From UBA1847 sp942492205 (lineage in GTDB: Bacteria > Pseudomonadota > Gammaproteobacteria > Steroidobacterales > Woeseiaceae), in NCBI GenBank assembly GCA_942492205.1, contig CALODT010000004.1:193465-257464 (forward strand): a stretch of DNA of 64,000 bases. Reading direction: 5' to 3'. This document shows, in pieces, positions 18,065 through 26,625 of the stretch (its first letter is position 1; the number at the start of each line of letters is the position of its first letter). Under the pieces are notes generated by a model. The model had not been told where the DNA came from. It did not search any database and worked only from the letters and a program-made list of their open reading frames with translations. The position numbers were made by a program, and so were the translations under genes.

Positions 18065-19072
18065 ATGACTCGCCGCATCTCGATTCGCCGTGAAACCTGG
18101 CCGGCCCTGATTCCGTTCCGTATTGCCAACGTGACGTTCGACGATTTTCCGTTGATCGTGTGCGAGATCGAAGACGATGGCGTCACGGGTAGTGGCGAAG
18201 CACTCGGCGTTTATTACCTCGATGAAAGCCTCGAATCGATGACTGCGCAGATTCGCGGCATCGAACAACAGCTCGCGGCCGGGGCCGGCCGGCAGGACCT
18301 TCTCGAGCTTCTGCCACCGGGCGGCGCACGCTTCGCGGTGGACTCCGCTCTCTGGGACCTGCAGGCGCAGCGCGAGGGCGTCTCTGTCTGGGCTGCCGCT
18401 GGTGTCGAAGAAAAGCCGGTCGAAACGGTATTCACCATCGGTCTCGAAACAGAACCCGAACAAATGGCGGCAAAGGCCGCGGCAGCAAGTAACTATTCGT
18501 TGCTCAAGATCAAGCTCGATGCAGACCGGCCTGTCGAGCGTATTGCCGCCATTCGCGAGGTGCGACCGACGGTGCGACTCATCATCGACGCCAACCAGGG
18601 CTGGTCTTTCGATCAGCTTCGGGACGTCGCACCACAACTGCAGCAACTCGGTGTCCTGATGATCGAACAACCGCTGCCGCGCGGCGGCGACAGCGAGCTC
18701 GAGAATTTCGATTCGCCGTTACCGCTTTGTGCCGACGAGTCCTGCCTGCATCTCGGTGAGCTGCAGCAAATCTCGGACAGCTACGACATGATCAACATCA
18801 AGCTCGACAAGTCCGGCGGCCTGACACACGCACTCCAACTGGCGGAAGCCGCGAAGTCTCACGACCTCGACGTGATGGTCGGCTGCATGGGCGGCACCTC
18901 ACTGTCGATGGCGCCGTCGCATGTCCTCGCTCAGCTTTGCAATTTCGTCGATATCGACGGTCCCTTACTGATCGGTGACGACAGGCCTGGCGGTCTTACC
19001 TACGATGGCGGCACTGTATCGGTGCCTGATGCAACGCTTTGGGGCGTCCCGGCTGATCGAAAAACCGCCTAA
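18065..19072 (+). CDS. dgcA: Dipeptide epimerase, enolase superfamily
   Basis: This 335-residue protein has the capping and barrel domains of muconate-lactonizing-type enolases. The catalytic acid-base lysines are seen in LLKIKLDAD and INIKLDKSGG, and the metal ligands in IDANQGWS (Asp), IEQPL (Glu) and CADES (Asp). The residues GCMGGTSLSMAP near the C-terminus fit Ala-Glu dipeptide epimerases (YcjG/DgcA type), which convert L-Ala-D-Glu from murein to L-Ala-L-Glu. The exact dipeptide preference cannot be read. Its 3' end overlaps the convergent NnrS gene by four bases. Confidence 0.82.
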   Translation: MTRRISIRRETWPALIPFRIANVTFDDFPLIVCEIEDDGVTGSGEALGVYYLDESLESMTAQIRGIEQQLAAGAGRQDLLELLPPGGARFAVDSALWDLQAQREGVSVWAAAGVEEKPVETVFTIGLETEPEQMAAKAAAASNYSLLKIKLDADRPVERIAAIREVRPTVRLIIDANQGWSFDQLRDVAPQLQQLGVLMIEQPLPRGGDSELENFDSPLPLCADESCLHLGELQQISDSYDMINIKLDKSGGLTHALQLAEAAKSHDLDVMVGCMGGTSLSMAPSHVLAQLCNFVDIDGPLLIGDDRPGGLTYDGGTVSVPDATLWGVPADRKTA

Positions 19073-20238
19073 CCCGGTTTCCCGTCTATCCGCGGCCTGA
19101 ACAACATCGGCACGTAGCGAACGACGAACAGTGCAAATGCAAGCGCCCAGAAACTGCCAGAGACAATGACCATCGTCACGTAATACGATGCCGGCAACAG
19201 GCCTGCCGTAACGCGCAGGATTGCCGCCAGTTGCACCAGAAGATAGATCGCCATGTCCATATGGCCAGCCTCCAGGGCGCGCCCTGTGTGACCAAGCGTG
19301 CTGCGCATCATCATGGCGAGCATTAATGAGCTGATCGCACCGACCATCAGGGCGTGAATCCAGATGCCCTCTCCGATGATCGAATACTGGGCCAGTGCCC
19401 GCAGGAACAGCGCGATGGGCAGCCACGAATAGGCGACTGACAGCATCCACAACAGCGCATTCCCGGCCGTGGTGTGCGGCTGCCACAGGGCCAGCCGGAA
19501 GGCATGCGAGACGGCTGCGACGATCATCAGCGCGGCTGGCGCCACGGCCGGGACGGGAACCCAGTCACCGACAAGGCGCAAACCGATTATCGATAGCAGC
19601 GACGCGAACGACAGGAACTCCAGCCATCCCGCCTGGCGGGGATCAGACCCAGGAACCGCGTTCCTGGTGAACGCCGGTATCACGCGGCCTGCGACGATCG
19701 CATAGACGAGAGTAACCAGGTCCATCGCGGTGATCACGGTCGTGTAGGCCAGCCAGGCCGGCAGCGGACCAAGCGAAGCGAGGTGATAGACGACATTCGC
19801 CAGCGCGACGAGCAGGAGCAGCACGACGATCTTGTAGTTACGCCGGTTGCGGCTCTTGATGATGGGCGCCGCGATGGCGATCGCCAGCAGCGGCACGAAC
19901 ACGACATCGACGGCCGCCGCGAGCAGCGGCGGCCCGCTAATGATGAGCGCACGCCCGGCAAGCCATACGGCTGCAAGCGCGGCAAGACCCGCCCCGGTTG
20001 GCGTGGGCAAGCCGGTCCAGTTGCGCACGGCGGTCAGCAGGAAACCGGCCATCACGGCAATGGCGAAACCGAAAACCATCTCGTGGCTGTGCCAGAAGAT
20101 GCCGCGCAGGTAGCCTTCCGCGTGGAACACCCCGCCAAAGGACAGCAGCCAGGCGACAATCGCCGCGATGGCGAAGCAAGCGGCAAGCGAATAAAACGTC
20201 CGGAAGCCGAGCGCGAACAGCACATGCTGCCTACGCAT
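19069..20238 (-). CDS. nnrS: NnrS family membrane protein
   Basis: This 389-residue, highly hydrophobic protein has about a dozen membrane helices. The family signatures FWHSHEMVFGFAIAVMAGF near the N-terminus and GRVIPAFTRNA in the middle are present. NnrS proteins are haem- and copper-containing membrane proteins tied to resistance to nitric oxide and nitrosative stress. The start overlaps the end of the ACR3 gene by eight bases, so the two are co-transcribed. No denitrification gene is present nearby. Confidence 0.9.
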   Translation of the reverse strand: MRRQHVLFALGFRTFYSLAACFAIAAIVAWLLSFGGVFHAEGYLRGIFWHSHEMVFGFAIAVMAGFLLTAVRNWTGLPTPTGAGLAALAAVWLAGRALIISGPPLLAAAVDVVFVPLLAIAIAAPIIKSRNRRNYKIVVLLLLVALANVVYHLASLGPLPAWLAYTTVITAMDLVTLVYAIVAGRVIPAFTRNAVPGSDPRQAGWLEFLSFASLLSIIGLRLVGDWVPVPAVAPAALMIVAAVSHAFRLALWQPHTTAGNALLWMLSVAYSWLPIALFLRALAQYSIIGEGIWIHALMVGAISSLMLAMMMRSTLGHTGRALEAGHMDMAIYLLVQLAAILRVTAGLLPASYYVTMVIVSGSFWALAFALFVVRYVPMLFRPRIDGKPG

Positions 20239-21379
20239 CCCGAAACCAGCCCTGGGTCCTGAGACAGAAACGCACCAGCATCAGCATCAGCGGCACCTCG
20301 ATCAGAACCCCGACCACCGTCGCGAGTGCCGCGCCGGATGACAGGCCGTACAGCATGGCCGCCGTCGCGATGGCGACCTCGAAGTGATTCGACGCGCCGA
20401 TCAGCGCCGTCGGCGAGGCATTCTCATAGCTGAGTCCGGATAGCTTCGCGAGCCCATACGCCAACCCGAAAACGAACACCGTCTGCACGAACAGCGGAAT
20501 CGCAATCCACAGAATCGTCAGCGGATTCTGCACGATGGTCTCCCCTTTGAAGGAGAACAACAGGATGAGCGTGACGAGCAACGCCGTGATTGTTACGGGC
20601 GTCAGGAAGTGCAGGAACTTCTCCCGAAACCAGCCCTCGCCTTTCACGGCAATGATCCATTTGCGCGACAGGTAACCTGTCACCAGCGGCAAGGCTACGT
20701 AGACGCCGATGGACAGCAACAGCGCCTGCCACGGAACGGGCAGCTTGCCGACGCCCAGCAGGAAGCCGCCCAGAAAACCGAACAGCAGCAGCATGGTGAG
20801 CGAGTTGATGGCGACCATCACCAGCGTATGCCCGTCGTTGCCTTTGGACAGATATCCCCAGACCAGCACCATCGCTGTGCAAGGCGCTATGCCCAGCAGG
20901 ATGCAGCCGGCCAGGTAGCTGCGCCAGAGCGGCACTTCCAGCATCTTGACACCGTCGACCAGCACCACCTTGCCGGCACCGTAGACATCGCCGACCACAA
21001 GCTCCTTGCCGAGCGGCATCTTGACCAGATCGACCGCGTCCGGTCCGATGAACTTCAGGAACAGTGTGCCCAGGAAGAAGCTCGCGATGGCGTACATCGT
21101 AAAAGGCTTCACGGCCCAGTTGATGAACAAGGTCAGACCGACCGGTTTCGCCGCCTTGCCGGCTTTGACGACCTCGTGAAAATCGATCTTCACCATGATC
21201 GGGTACATCATGAAAAACAGGCACAGCGCGATCGGGATGGATACGACCGGCGCACCGTTGACCATGATGGCCATGCCGTCCAGCGCCTCTGCAACCTCGG
21301 GCGCCACCTTGCCAAGGGTGATGCCAATACCAATACAAAGCAGTACCCAGACCGTGAGGTAGCGTTCGAAAAAGCTCAT
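20231..21379 (-). CDS. arsB: ACR3-type arsenite efflux permease
   Basis: This 382-residue membrane protein has around ten hydrophobic helices. The catalytic cysteine of ACR3 transporters is present in LGIAPCTAMVLVWGYLSKG, and the second conserved region is seen as ENASPTALIGASNHFEVAIA. It exports arsenite (and perhaps antimonite) using the proton gradient. No arsR or arsC gene is next to it, which is unusual for an ars operon; instead it overlaps an nnrS gene. The gene symbol follows common use for the ACR3 family (acr3 is equally valid). Confidence 0.92.
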   Translation of the reverse strand: MSFFERYLTVWVLLCIGIGITLGKVAPEVAEALDGMAIMVNGAPVVSIPIALCLFFMMYPIMVKIDFHEVVKAGKAAKPVGLTLFINWAVKPFTMYAIASFFLGTLFLKFIGPDAVDLVKMPLGKELVVGDVYGAGKVVLVDGVKMLEVPLWRSYLAGCILLGIAPCTAMVLVWGYLSKGNDGHTLVMVAINSLTMLLLFGFLGGFLLGVGKLPVPWQALLLSIGVYVALPLVTGYLSRKWIIAVKGEGWFREKFLHFLTPVTITALLVTLILLFSFKGETIVQNPLTILWIAIPLFVQTVFVFGLAYGLAKLSGLSYENASPTALIGASNHFEVAIATAAMLYGLSSGAALATVVGVLIEVPLMLMLVRFCLRTQGWFRDA

Positions 21380-21394
21380 CGATGTCCTTCCTGT

Positions 21395-22117
21395 TCAGTA
21401 GGGCCGATAGGGCCGCCGGAAGTGTACGAACAGTCCCGCTGCCAGTACCAGTAGTGAAACCCACATTGAAATTCGCCAGAAGCTGGTTGCCGGGCCGATG
21501 ATATCGAACTGCTCGACGAATACGGTCTCGCAGGCGCCATCGCCGGTGTCCGTTCGCGTCGTACTCGTGCCGCGCTTGCCGCCCGCGTCATTGCTGTAGC
21601 TCGCAAGATAGCCGCGAACGCGGATCTGGTCACCGATGCGGATGTCTTTTACCTGGTCGCGAATATAGGAGTCGTCGGAAATCAGGTGATTGTTGGAAAT
21701 CTGCTCCATATTGAAGGCTTCCCAGGCCTGCTGGTTCCTGGTTTGGAAGTTGCAGGTAAATATCCCGTTCCAGAACTTGATCTTGTGCAGCAGCTTGCTG
21801 GTGGCGGTGTCGCCCCAGACGACGCAGACATCCATCATGTTGAGATGATCGTTGGCGCGAAAGTGCATGCGGCTGTTGCCGTCGTGATGGCGAAAAGACA
21901 CGACCATGCCAGACAGGTCGTACGCGTACTCGGGCTCGACCCTGTACTCCACGCCCTTGAACCTGGCGCTGAAGGGCGTGGCCCGCGTCGCCTCCTGTTC
22001 GGGCTCAGCCAGCACTTCGGGCCGGAATTCGACGTTTCCGGGCAGGTCGTTGCGGTTCCAGAACGACACGAGCAGCCACAAGAAGCTGGCAGAAATGACG
22101 ATATTGCTGACTTTCAC
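21395..22117 (-). CDS. Membrane-anchored protein of unknown function
   Basis: This 240-residue protein has an N-terminal hydrophobic segment (residues 5-20) and a C-terminal membrane helix (about 213-232, followed by a basic tail). The central domain includes DVCVVWG, an aromatic-rich region with two Cys, and a segment on ionic conditions similar to OB-like folds (IGDQIRVRGYLASY). I do not recognise the family. It lies 15 bases upstream of the ACR3 gene in the same direction and may share its transcript, but no link to arsenic is evident. Confidence 0.7.
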   Translation of the reverse strand: MKVSNIVISASFLWLLVSFWNRNDLPGNVEFRPEVLAEPEQEATRATPFSARFKGVEYRVEPEYAYDLSGMVVSFRHHDGNSRMHFRANDHLNMMDVCVVWGDTATSKLLHKIKFWNGIFTCNFQTRNQQAWEAFNMEQISNNHLISDDSYIRDQVKDIRIGDQIRVRGYLASYSNDAGGKRGTSTTRTDTGDGACETVFVEQFDIIGPATSFWRISMWVSLLVLAAGLFVHFRRPYRPY

Positions 22118-22188
22118 GGGTTCAACGGCCTAAAGAAACTGCGCTCATCGTCGATATTACTAGAGGATAATTACTTTGGATCAGTCCA

Positions 22189-24015
22189 TTGCTCAAAGCC
22201 GATCGAATTGGCCTCGTCATCGTGGTCGCGTCATTGCTGGTCATTTCAGCCATTGTATGGCTGTTATTCGGCAACCAGCGCGACCGCGAAGTCGCGGATA
22301 TCCGCACCCAGGGGGTCAGTCTCGCCAGGGCGATATCCGGCGTACCGTATGAGCAGCTGGCGCCCGGCGGGCCGCAGCAAGGTGTCATTCAGGCTCTCCT
22401 CCACGGCGTTGGCAACAAGAAACTCGCCTACGTCACGATCAGCAATCCACAGGGCCTGACGGTTACGGAATCGGTGGCCGACGGCCTGATCGCGCCGGCG
22501 GCGAAGATTCCTACGGAGCCGAGCAGCTGGCTCGGGGACCTCGAACAAACTGCCGGCGAACAGCGCTTCATCGAGTTTCATGCACCGCTCCTGCAGGACG
22601 GCGAACTGCAGGGCTTCGTGCGACTGGGCTACTTCTACCCCAGGAGCGGCCTGAGCCGGGAGCAGATTCCGTTTATCGCCATGGTTTCGTTGCCGGTATT
22701 CCTGCTGGCGCCGTTCTTCTACCTGCTGCTGCGCATGGAGGTACGGCCGATTCGCGCCGCGAACGAAGAAATAAACCGGCTCATCGACGGCGAGGGCCTG
22801 CGCTCCGTGGAAATATCCGCCACCGGCGAGCTGGGCGAGTTCATGCATCGCTTCAATCACTTCGTCGAAATGGCATCCTCCAAGGTCAAAGCACTCGAGC
22901 AGGACAAGGAACGCCTGCTGACCTCCAGCAAGCTGCTTTCCTATCGCAAGAATCGTGTCGAGACCGTGCTGGAGACGCTTCCGGAAGCGGTAATGATCCT
23001 CGATGAATCCGGAACCATTACGTTCGCCAACCAGAAGATGGCGGCACTGTTCAACGTCTCGCAGGAAACCATCCTGACGCAGCCACCGCAGAGCTGGTGC
23101 GAGCAGGCCGACGTCCTCAACATGATTTCGCGGTTCCAGACGCAGGGCAAGGCGCGCAATTTCGCCGAGACCATGCGGTTCAGCACCGATTCGTCAGCAG
23201 GCCGTTCCGTAGCGACCAAGACCTACCCGCTGTTTGCCACCAAGAGTCCGAACGCGGCGCTTGGCACATTGATCGTGTTTCGCGATGAAACCCAGGAAGC
23301 ACTGGCTCGACGTGCGCGAACCGAATTCGTCTCGCACCTTGCGCATGAACTGAAGTCGCCGCTCAACGTACTGGGCCTGTACAGCGAATCCCTGCTGAGC
23401 AGCGCCGGCGAGTCGCGCGATCACCAGATCGAGGCGGCGAATGTCATCGCCTCCGAGGTCGACCGGCTGAGCAGCCTGATCACCAGCCTGCTCAGCATGA
23501 CGCAGATCGAAAGCGGCAGCTTCACACCGGATCGCGGTCTCGTGAAATTGCAGGATGTCGTCGGCGCCGCATTCGAAGAAGCAAAAGCCCTGGCCGCCGG
23601 CAAGAACTGTTCGTTCGAGCTGCACGCGCCCAAAGAAATGAGCCCGGTTCACGTCGACAAGGACCTGATACGGGTTGCCGTCACCAACCTGATGAGCAAC
23701 GCGGTCAAGTACAACAAGGAAAACGGCACCGTTACCGTCACGATCGAGGACACGGAAGACGCCATCCAGGTGCGGGTTGCTGATACAGGCATTGGCATCG
23801 GCGAAGACGAGGCAGCGCAGATCTTCGACAAGTTCTTCCGCTCGCAGGACGAACGCGTGCAGTCGGTTGGCGGGCACGGCCTCGGGCTGGCACTGGCCAA
23901 GCAGATCATCGAACTTCATCACGGCACACTGTTGTTGAACAGGGATCGTGAAGAAGGCACCGAATTTATCATCAACCTCTGGAAAGAGGCGACTGCCGTC
24001 AGGCAGGCGATATAG
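22189..24015 (+). CDS. Membrane sensor histidine kinase with PAS domain
   Basis: This 608-residue protein starts at a TTG at 22189; GAGGATAA upstream is a rather distant ribosome binding site, so the start is uncertain. Two membrane helices (about 7-28 and 162-182) bracket a periplasmic sensor region. A HAMP-like segment, a PAS domain (about 260-370), a HisKA domain with His386 in SHLAHELKSP, and an HATPase domain (NLMSNAVKYN, DTGIGIG, GHGLGLALAK) follow. It should autophosphorylate on His386 and pass the phosphate to the receiver protein encoded 15 bases downstream. The whole set precedes the pilus genes on the same strand. Confidence 0.92.
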   Translation: MLKADRIGLVIVVASLLVISAIVWLLFGNQRDREVADIRTQGVSLARAISGVPYEQLAPGGPQQGVIQALLHGVGNKKLAYVTISNPQGLTVTESVADGLIAPAAKIPTEPSSWLGDLEQTAGEQRFIEFHAPLLQDGELQGFVRLGYFYPRSGLSREQIPFIAMVSLPVFLLAPFFYLLLRMEVRPIRAANEEINRLIDGEGLRSVEISATGELGEFMHRFNHFVEMASSKVKALEQDKERLLTSSKLLSYRKNRVETVLETLPEAVMILDESGTITFANQKMAALFNVSQETILTQPPQSWCEQADVLNMISRFQTQGKARNFAETMRFSTDSSAGRSVATKTYPLFATKSPNAALGTLIVFRDETQEALARRARTEFVSHLAHELKSPLNVLGLYSESLLSSAGESRDHQIEAANVIASEVDRLSSLITSLLSMTQIESGSFTPDRGLVKLQDVVGAAFEEAKALAAGKNCSFELHAPKEMSPVHVDKDLIRVAVTNLMSNAVKYNKENGTVTVTIEDTEDAIQVRVADTGIGIGEDEAAQIFDKFFRSQDERVQSVGGHGLGLALAKQIIELHHGTLLLNRDREEGTEFIINLWKEATAVRQAI

Positions 24016-24030
24016 ACAGGCTCCGTATCT

Positions 24031-24420
24031 ATGAAACGTATTCTCATCGTCGATGATCACGCGCCGGTAATCCGGGTGCTAAAACTCGGCATCGAAGACG
24101 CCGGCTTCGAGGTGGACACGGCATCCAACGGCGCTGAGTGCCTGACTAAATTGTGTGAGCGCCTGCCCGACTTCCTGGTGACCGATATCGACATGCCGCG
24201 CATGTCCGGCAAGGAGCTTTGCCTCGCCATTCAGGAACAGTTTCCGGGTCGGACCTTCCCGATTGTCGTACTCACCTCGAGAACGGAAATGGAGCATCGT
24301 GACTGGACCCGTGCGATTGACAATCTCACCTTCATGGAGAAACCGGTCAGCGTGCGGCGACTCCTGTCGCATATCGGTAGCTGCCTCGCAGATAGCGATC
24401 AGGCGCTGGCCACGTCATGA
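24031..24420 (+). CDS. Single-domain response regulator (receiver protein)
   Basis: The 129 residues are one CheY-like receiver domain: acidic pair Asp8-Asp9 in LIVDDHAP, phosphoacceptor Asp52 in VTDIDMP, the switch Thr/Ser in VVLTSRTE and the conserved Lys in MEKPVS. No output domain is attached, so it should act by protein contact, perhaps on the GGDEF-EAL protein or the STAS-ATPase encoded next. It is the direct neighbour of the histidine kinase. Confidence 0.93.
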   Translation: MKRILIVDDHAPVIRVLKLGIEDAGFEVDTASNGAECLTKLCERLPDFLVTDIDMPRMSGKELCLAIQEQFPGRTFPIVVLTSRTEMEHRDWTRAIDNLTFMEKPVSVRRLLSHIGSCLADSDQALATS

Positions 24421-24465
24421 GCCTGAACGTTCTGAAATCGTTGTCCATGAAGAAAGTACGAGCGG

Positions 24466-26625
24466 ATGCTGCCGCGCGTCTTTCCGGGTGTCGAGCGCCT
24501 GGAGGTTCGCGACCGCCAGAGCAACCTGATCTGGTCATGGTGTCCCGCGAGCAAGCAATCCCGCGATGACAATGAAGCCGAGAACAACCCGGTTGTCGCC
24601 TGGTCGAAATTCGGCTCCGGGATCGAACGCAGGCAGTTGCCATCGAAGCGCCTGCAGGTGCGCGCGCCGCTCGCAACACGCGAGTTTGGTGCCATTGGCT
24701 GGCTGACAGCGACCTACAATACGAAGGAAAGCGTGCCGATGGCCTCGGCACCCGAGCCATTGCGGCGGGCTTTCGCCGACGCGCAGCTGTTTCTGCAGGA
24801 AGACCTGGAGCTACAGACGGAATGCAACCAGCTTGCCGCTGAACTCGGCGAGCGCTACGAGGAATTGAACCTCGTCTACTCCACCAAGGACCAGGTCGAG
24901 TACTTCGAGGAGGGCCAGGAAGCACTGCTGCGACTGGTACATAACTGCGCGGACTACCTCGATGTCGGCATCGCCGCCCTGATTTGTCGCGATCGCGGCA
25001 TCAACCTGCACAACGTCAACAGCACCGAGGCGCCGCCAGAGGCCGAACAACTGCTCGAATGCTTTGCGACGACGGTGTATGACCGCGTCGAGTCGCAGGT
25101 ACAGAGCGTCATCATGAACGACAAAGGGGACGTAGACCGCGGTCGGCTCCTGGCTGGCCGGAGCGAAAACCTGCTCGCCTACCCTGTCCTGGACGATCAC
25201 GGCACGGTCATCGGTATCCTGGCGGTTGCCGCGCGCCATGATATGCATGTCTTCTCGAATGGCGACCGAAACCTGCTGGAGGTGATGGCCAAGAAGGCCT
25301 CCCGAATCATTCATACGCACCACGACTCGCTCACCGGCCTGATGAACCGCAGCGGCTTCGAGTCGATGCTGATCGCATCGCTCGCGAGCACGCAGAGCAA
25401 AAACCTGCAGCACATCCTGCTGCACATCAACATCGACCAGCTGCATGTCATTAACGACCTGATGGGTTACCAGGAAGGCGATATGCTGATTCGGCGAGTT
25501 GCCAAGGCCCTCAAAGCGGCGCTGCGGGATACGGATATCGTATCGCGGATCGGCGGCGGCGAGTTTAGCGTGCTGCTGCCCAACTGCGACGTGCGGCAGG
25601 GATACGCGGTCGCTGAGAAGCTGCAGGCGGCAATGCGCGAACTAAGCGTCGTCTCCGCCCAGCGCACGCTCGATGTAACGGCTTGCATCGGGCTCTCCAT
25701 CGTCAATCGTGACGCCGAGGGTATCGTGGGCGTCATGGCGGCGGCTGAAATCGCGTGCAAGGCAGCCAAAGACCAGGGCAAGGATCGCATCGAGGTATTC
25801 GCACAGGACAACACGACGCTGGTGCGTCGCAGTGAGGAGATCGAATGGATCGGTCGAGTTCAGGAAGCGCTTCGCCAGGACCAGTTCGTACTCTACTGCC
25901 AGCCGGTTGTGCCCTTGCTGGACGCTGCCGGCGCACCGCATTTCGAGATCCTGATTCGACTGCGCGATGACAACGGCAAGATACTCGCGCCGAACATGTT
26001 CCTGCCAGCCGCGGAGCGCTACCAGCTTATGCCGATGGTGGATCGCTGGGTCATTCACCATTCCCTGAAGGCGCTCGGCGCTTGCTGGAAGGTGGTGGCC
26101 GACGATAGCCCGGTGTTCTGCATCAACCTGTCCGGGCAGTCCTTTGCAAATCCCGGCTTTCAGGCGTTTGTCATCGACGAGATTCGCGAGTCCGAGGTGC
26201 CTCCACAGAACATCTGCTTCGAAGTGACGGAAACAGTGGCGATTTCCCATATCGACGACGCCGTGCACTTCATGTCAGCGCTGCGCAAGTTCGGCTGTTC
26301 CTTCTCACTGGACGACTTCGGCGCCGGCCTCAGCTCCTTTGGCTACCTGAAGGTTCTGCCCGTCGATTACCTGAAGATCGACGGCAGCTTCGTGCGTGAA
26401 ATCACGACGGACAAGATCACACGGTCGATGGTCGAAGCAATCAGCCAGATTGGCAAGACCATGGGCCTGTCAATCGTCGCCGAGTTTGTCGCCGACGATG
26501 AAACGCAGGACATTCTGCGCGCGATAGGTGTCGACTACGCGCAGGGCTATGGTGTCGGCAAGCCGGAACCTCTCGACGATATCCTGCGCGGCCTGCACCG
26601 AAGGGCTGACGCCGAAACGGCATGA
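24466..26625 (+). CDS. GAF-GGDEF-EAL protein with degenerate active-site motifs
   Basis: This 719-residue protein starts at ATG 24466, the only start after an in-frame stop at 24448. Residues about 140-285 look like a GAF domain. The GGDEF domain (about 290-440) has GGGEF (residues 363-367) in place of GG[D/E]EF, losing an acidic metal ligand, so cyclase activity is doubtful. The EAL domain (about 460-710) has EIL instead of EAL, but keeps EVTETV, LDDFGAGLSSF and YLKIDGSFV; phosphodiesterase activity is possible. I infer a c-di-GMP phosphodiesterase or effector. The stop overlaps the start of the STAS-ATPase gene (ATGA), tying c-di-GMP sensing to pilus assembly. Confidence 0.88.
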   Translation: MLPRVFPGVERLEVRDRQSNLIWSWCPASKQSRDDNEAENNPVVAWSKFGSGIERRQLPSKRLQVRAPLATREFGAIGWLTATYNTKESVPMASAPEPLRRAFADAQLFLQEDLELQTECNQLAAELGERYEELNLVYSTKDQVEYFEEGQEALLRLVHNCADYLDVGIAALICRDRGINLHNVNSTEAPPEAEQLLECFATTVYDRVESQVQSVIMNDKGDVDRGRLLAGRSENLLAYPVLDDHGTVIGILAVAARHDMHVFSNGDRNLLEVMAKKASRIIHTHHDSLTGLMNRSGFESMLIASLASTQSKNLQHILLHINIDQLHVINDLMGYQEGDMLIRRVAKALKAALRDTDIVSRIGGGEFSVLLPNCDVRQGYAVAEKLQAAMRELSVVSAQRTLDVTACIGLSIVNRDAEGIVGVMAAAEIACKAAKDQGKDRIEVFAQDNTTLVRRSEEIEWIGRVQEALRQDQFVLYCQPVVPLLDAAGAPHFEILIRLRDDNGKILAPNMFLPAAERYQLMPMVDRWVIHHSLKALGACWKVVADDSPVFCINLSGQSFANPGFQAFVIDEIRESEVPPQNICFEVTETVAISHIDDAVHFMSALRKFGCSFSLDDFGAGLSSFGYLKVLPVDYLKIDGSFVREITTDKITRSMVEAISQIGKTMGLSIVAEFVADDETQDILRAIGVDYAQGYGVGKPEPLDDILRGLHRRADAETA

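Noticed and set aside
20424..21464. A 346-residue minus-strand frame
   Set aside because: It is an alternative frame of the ACR3 gene, with Arg/Gly-rich low-complexity content and no membrane helices.
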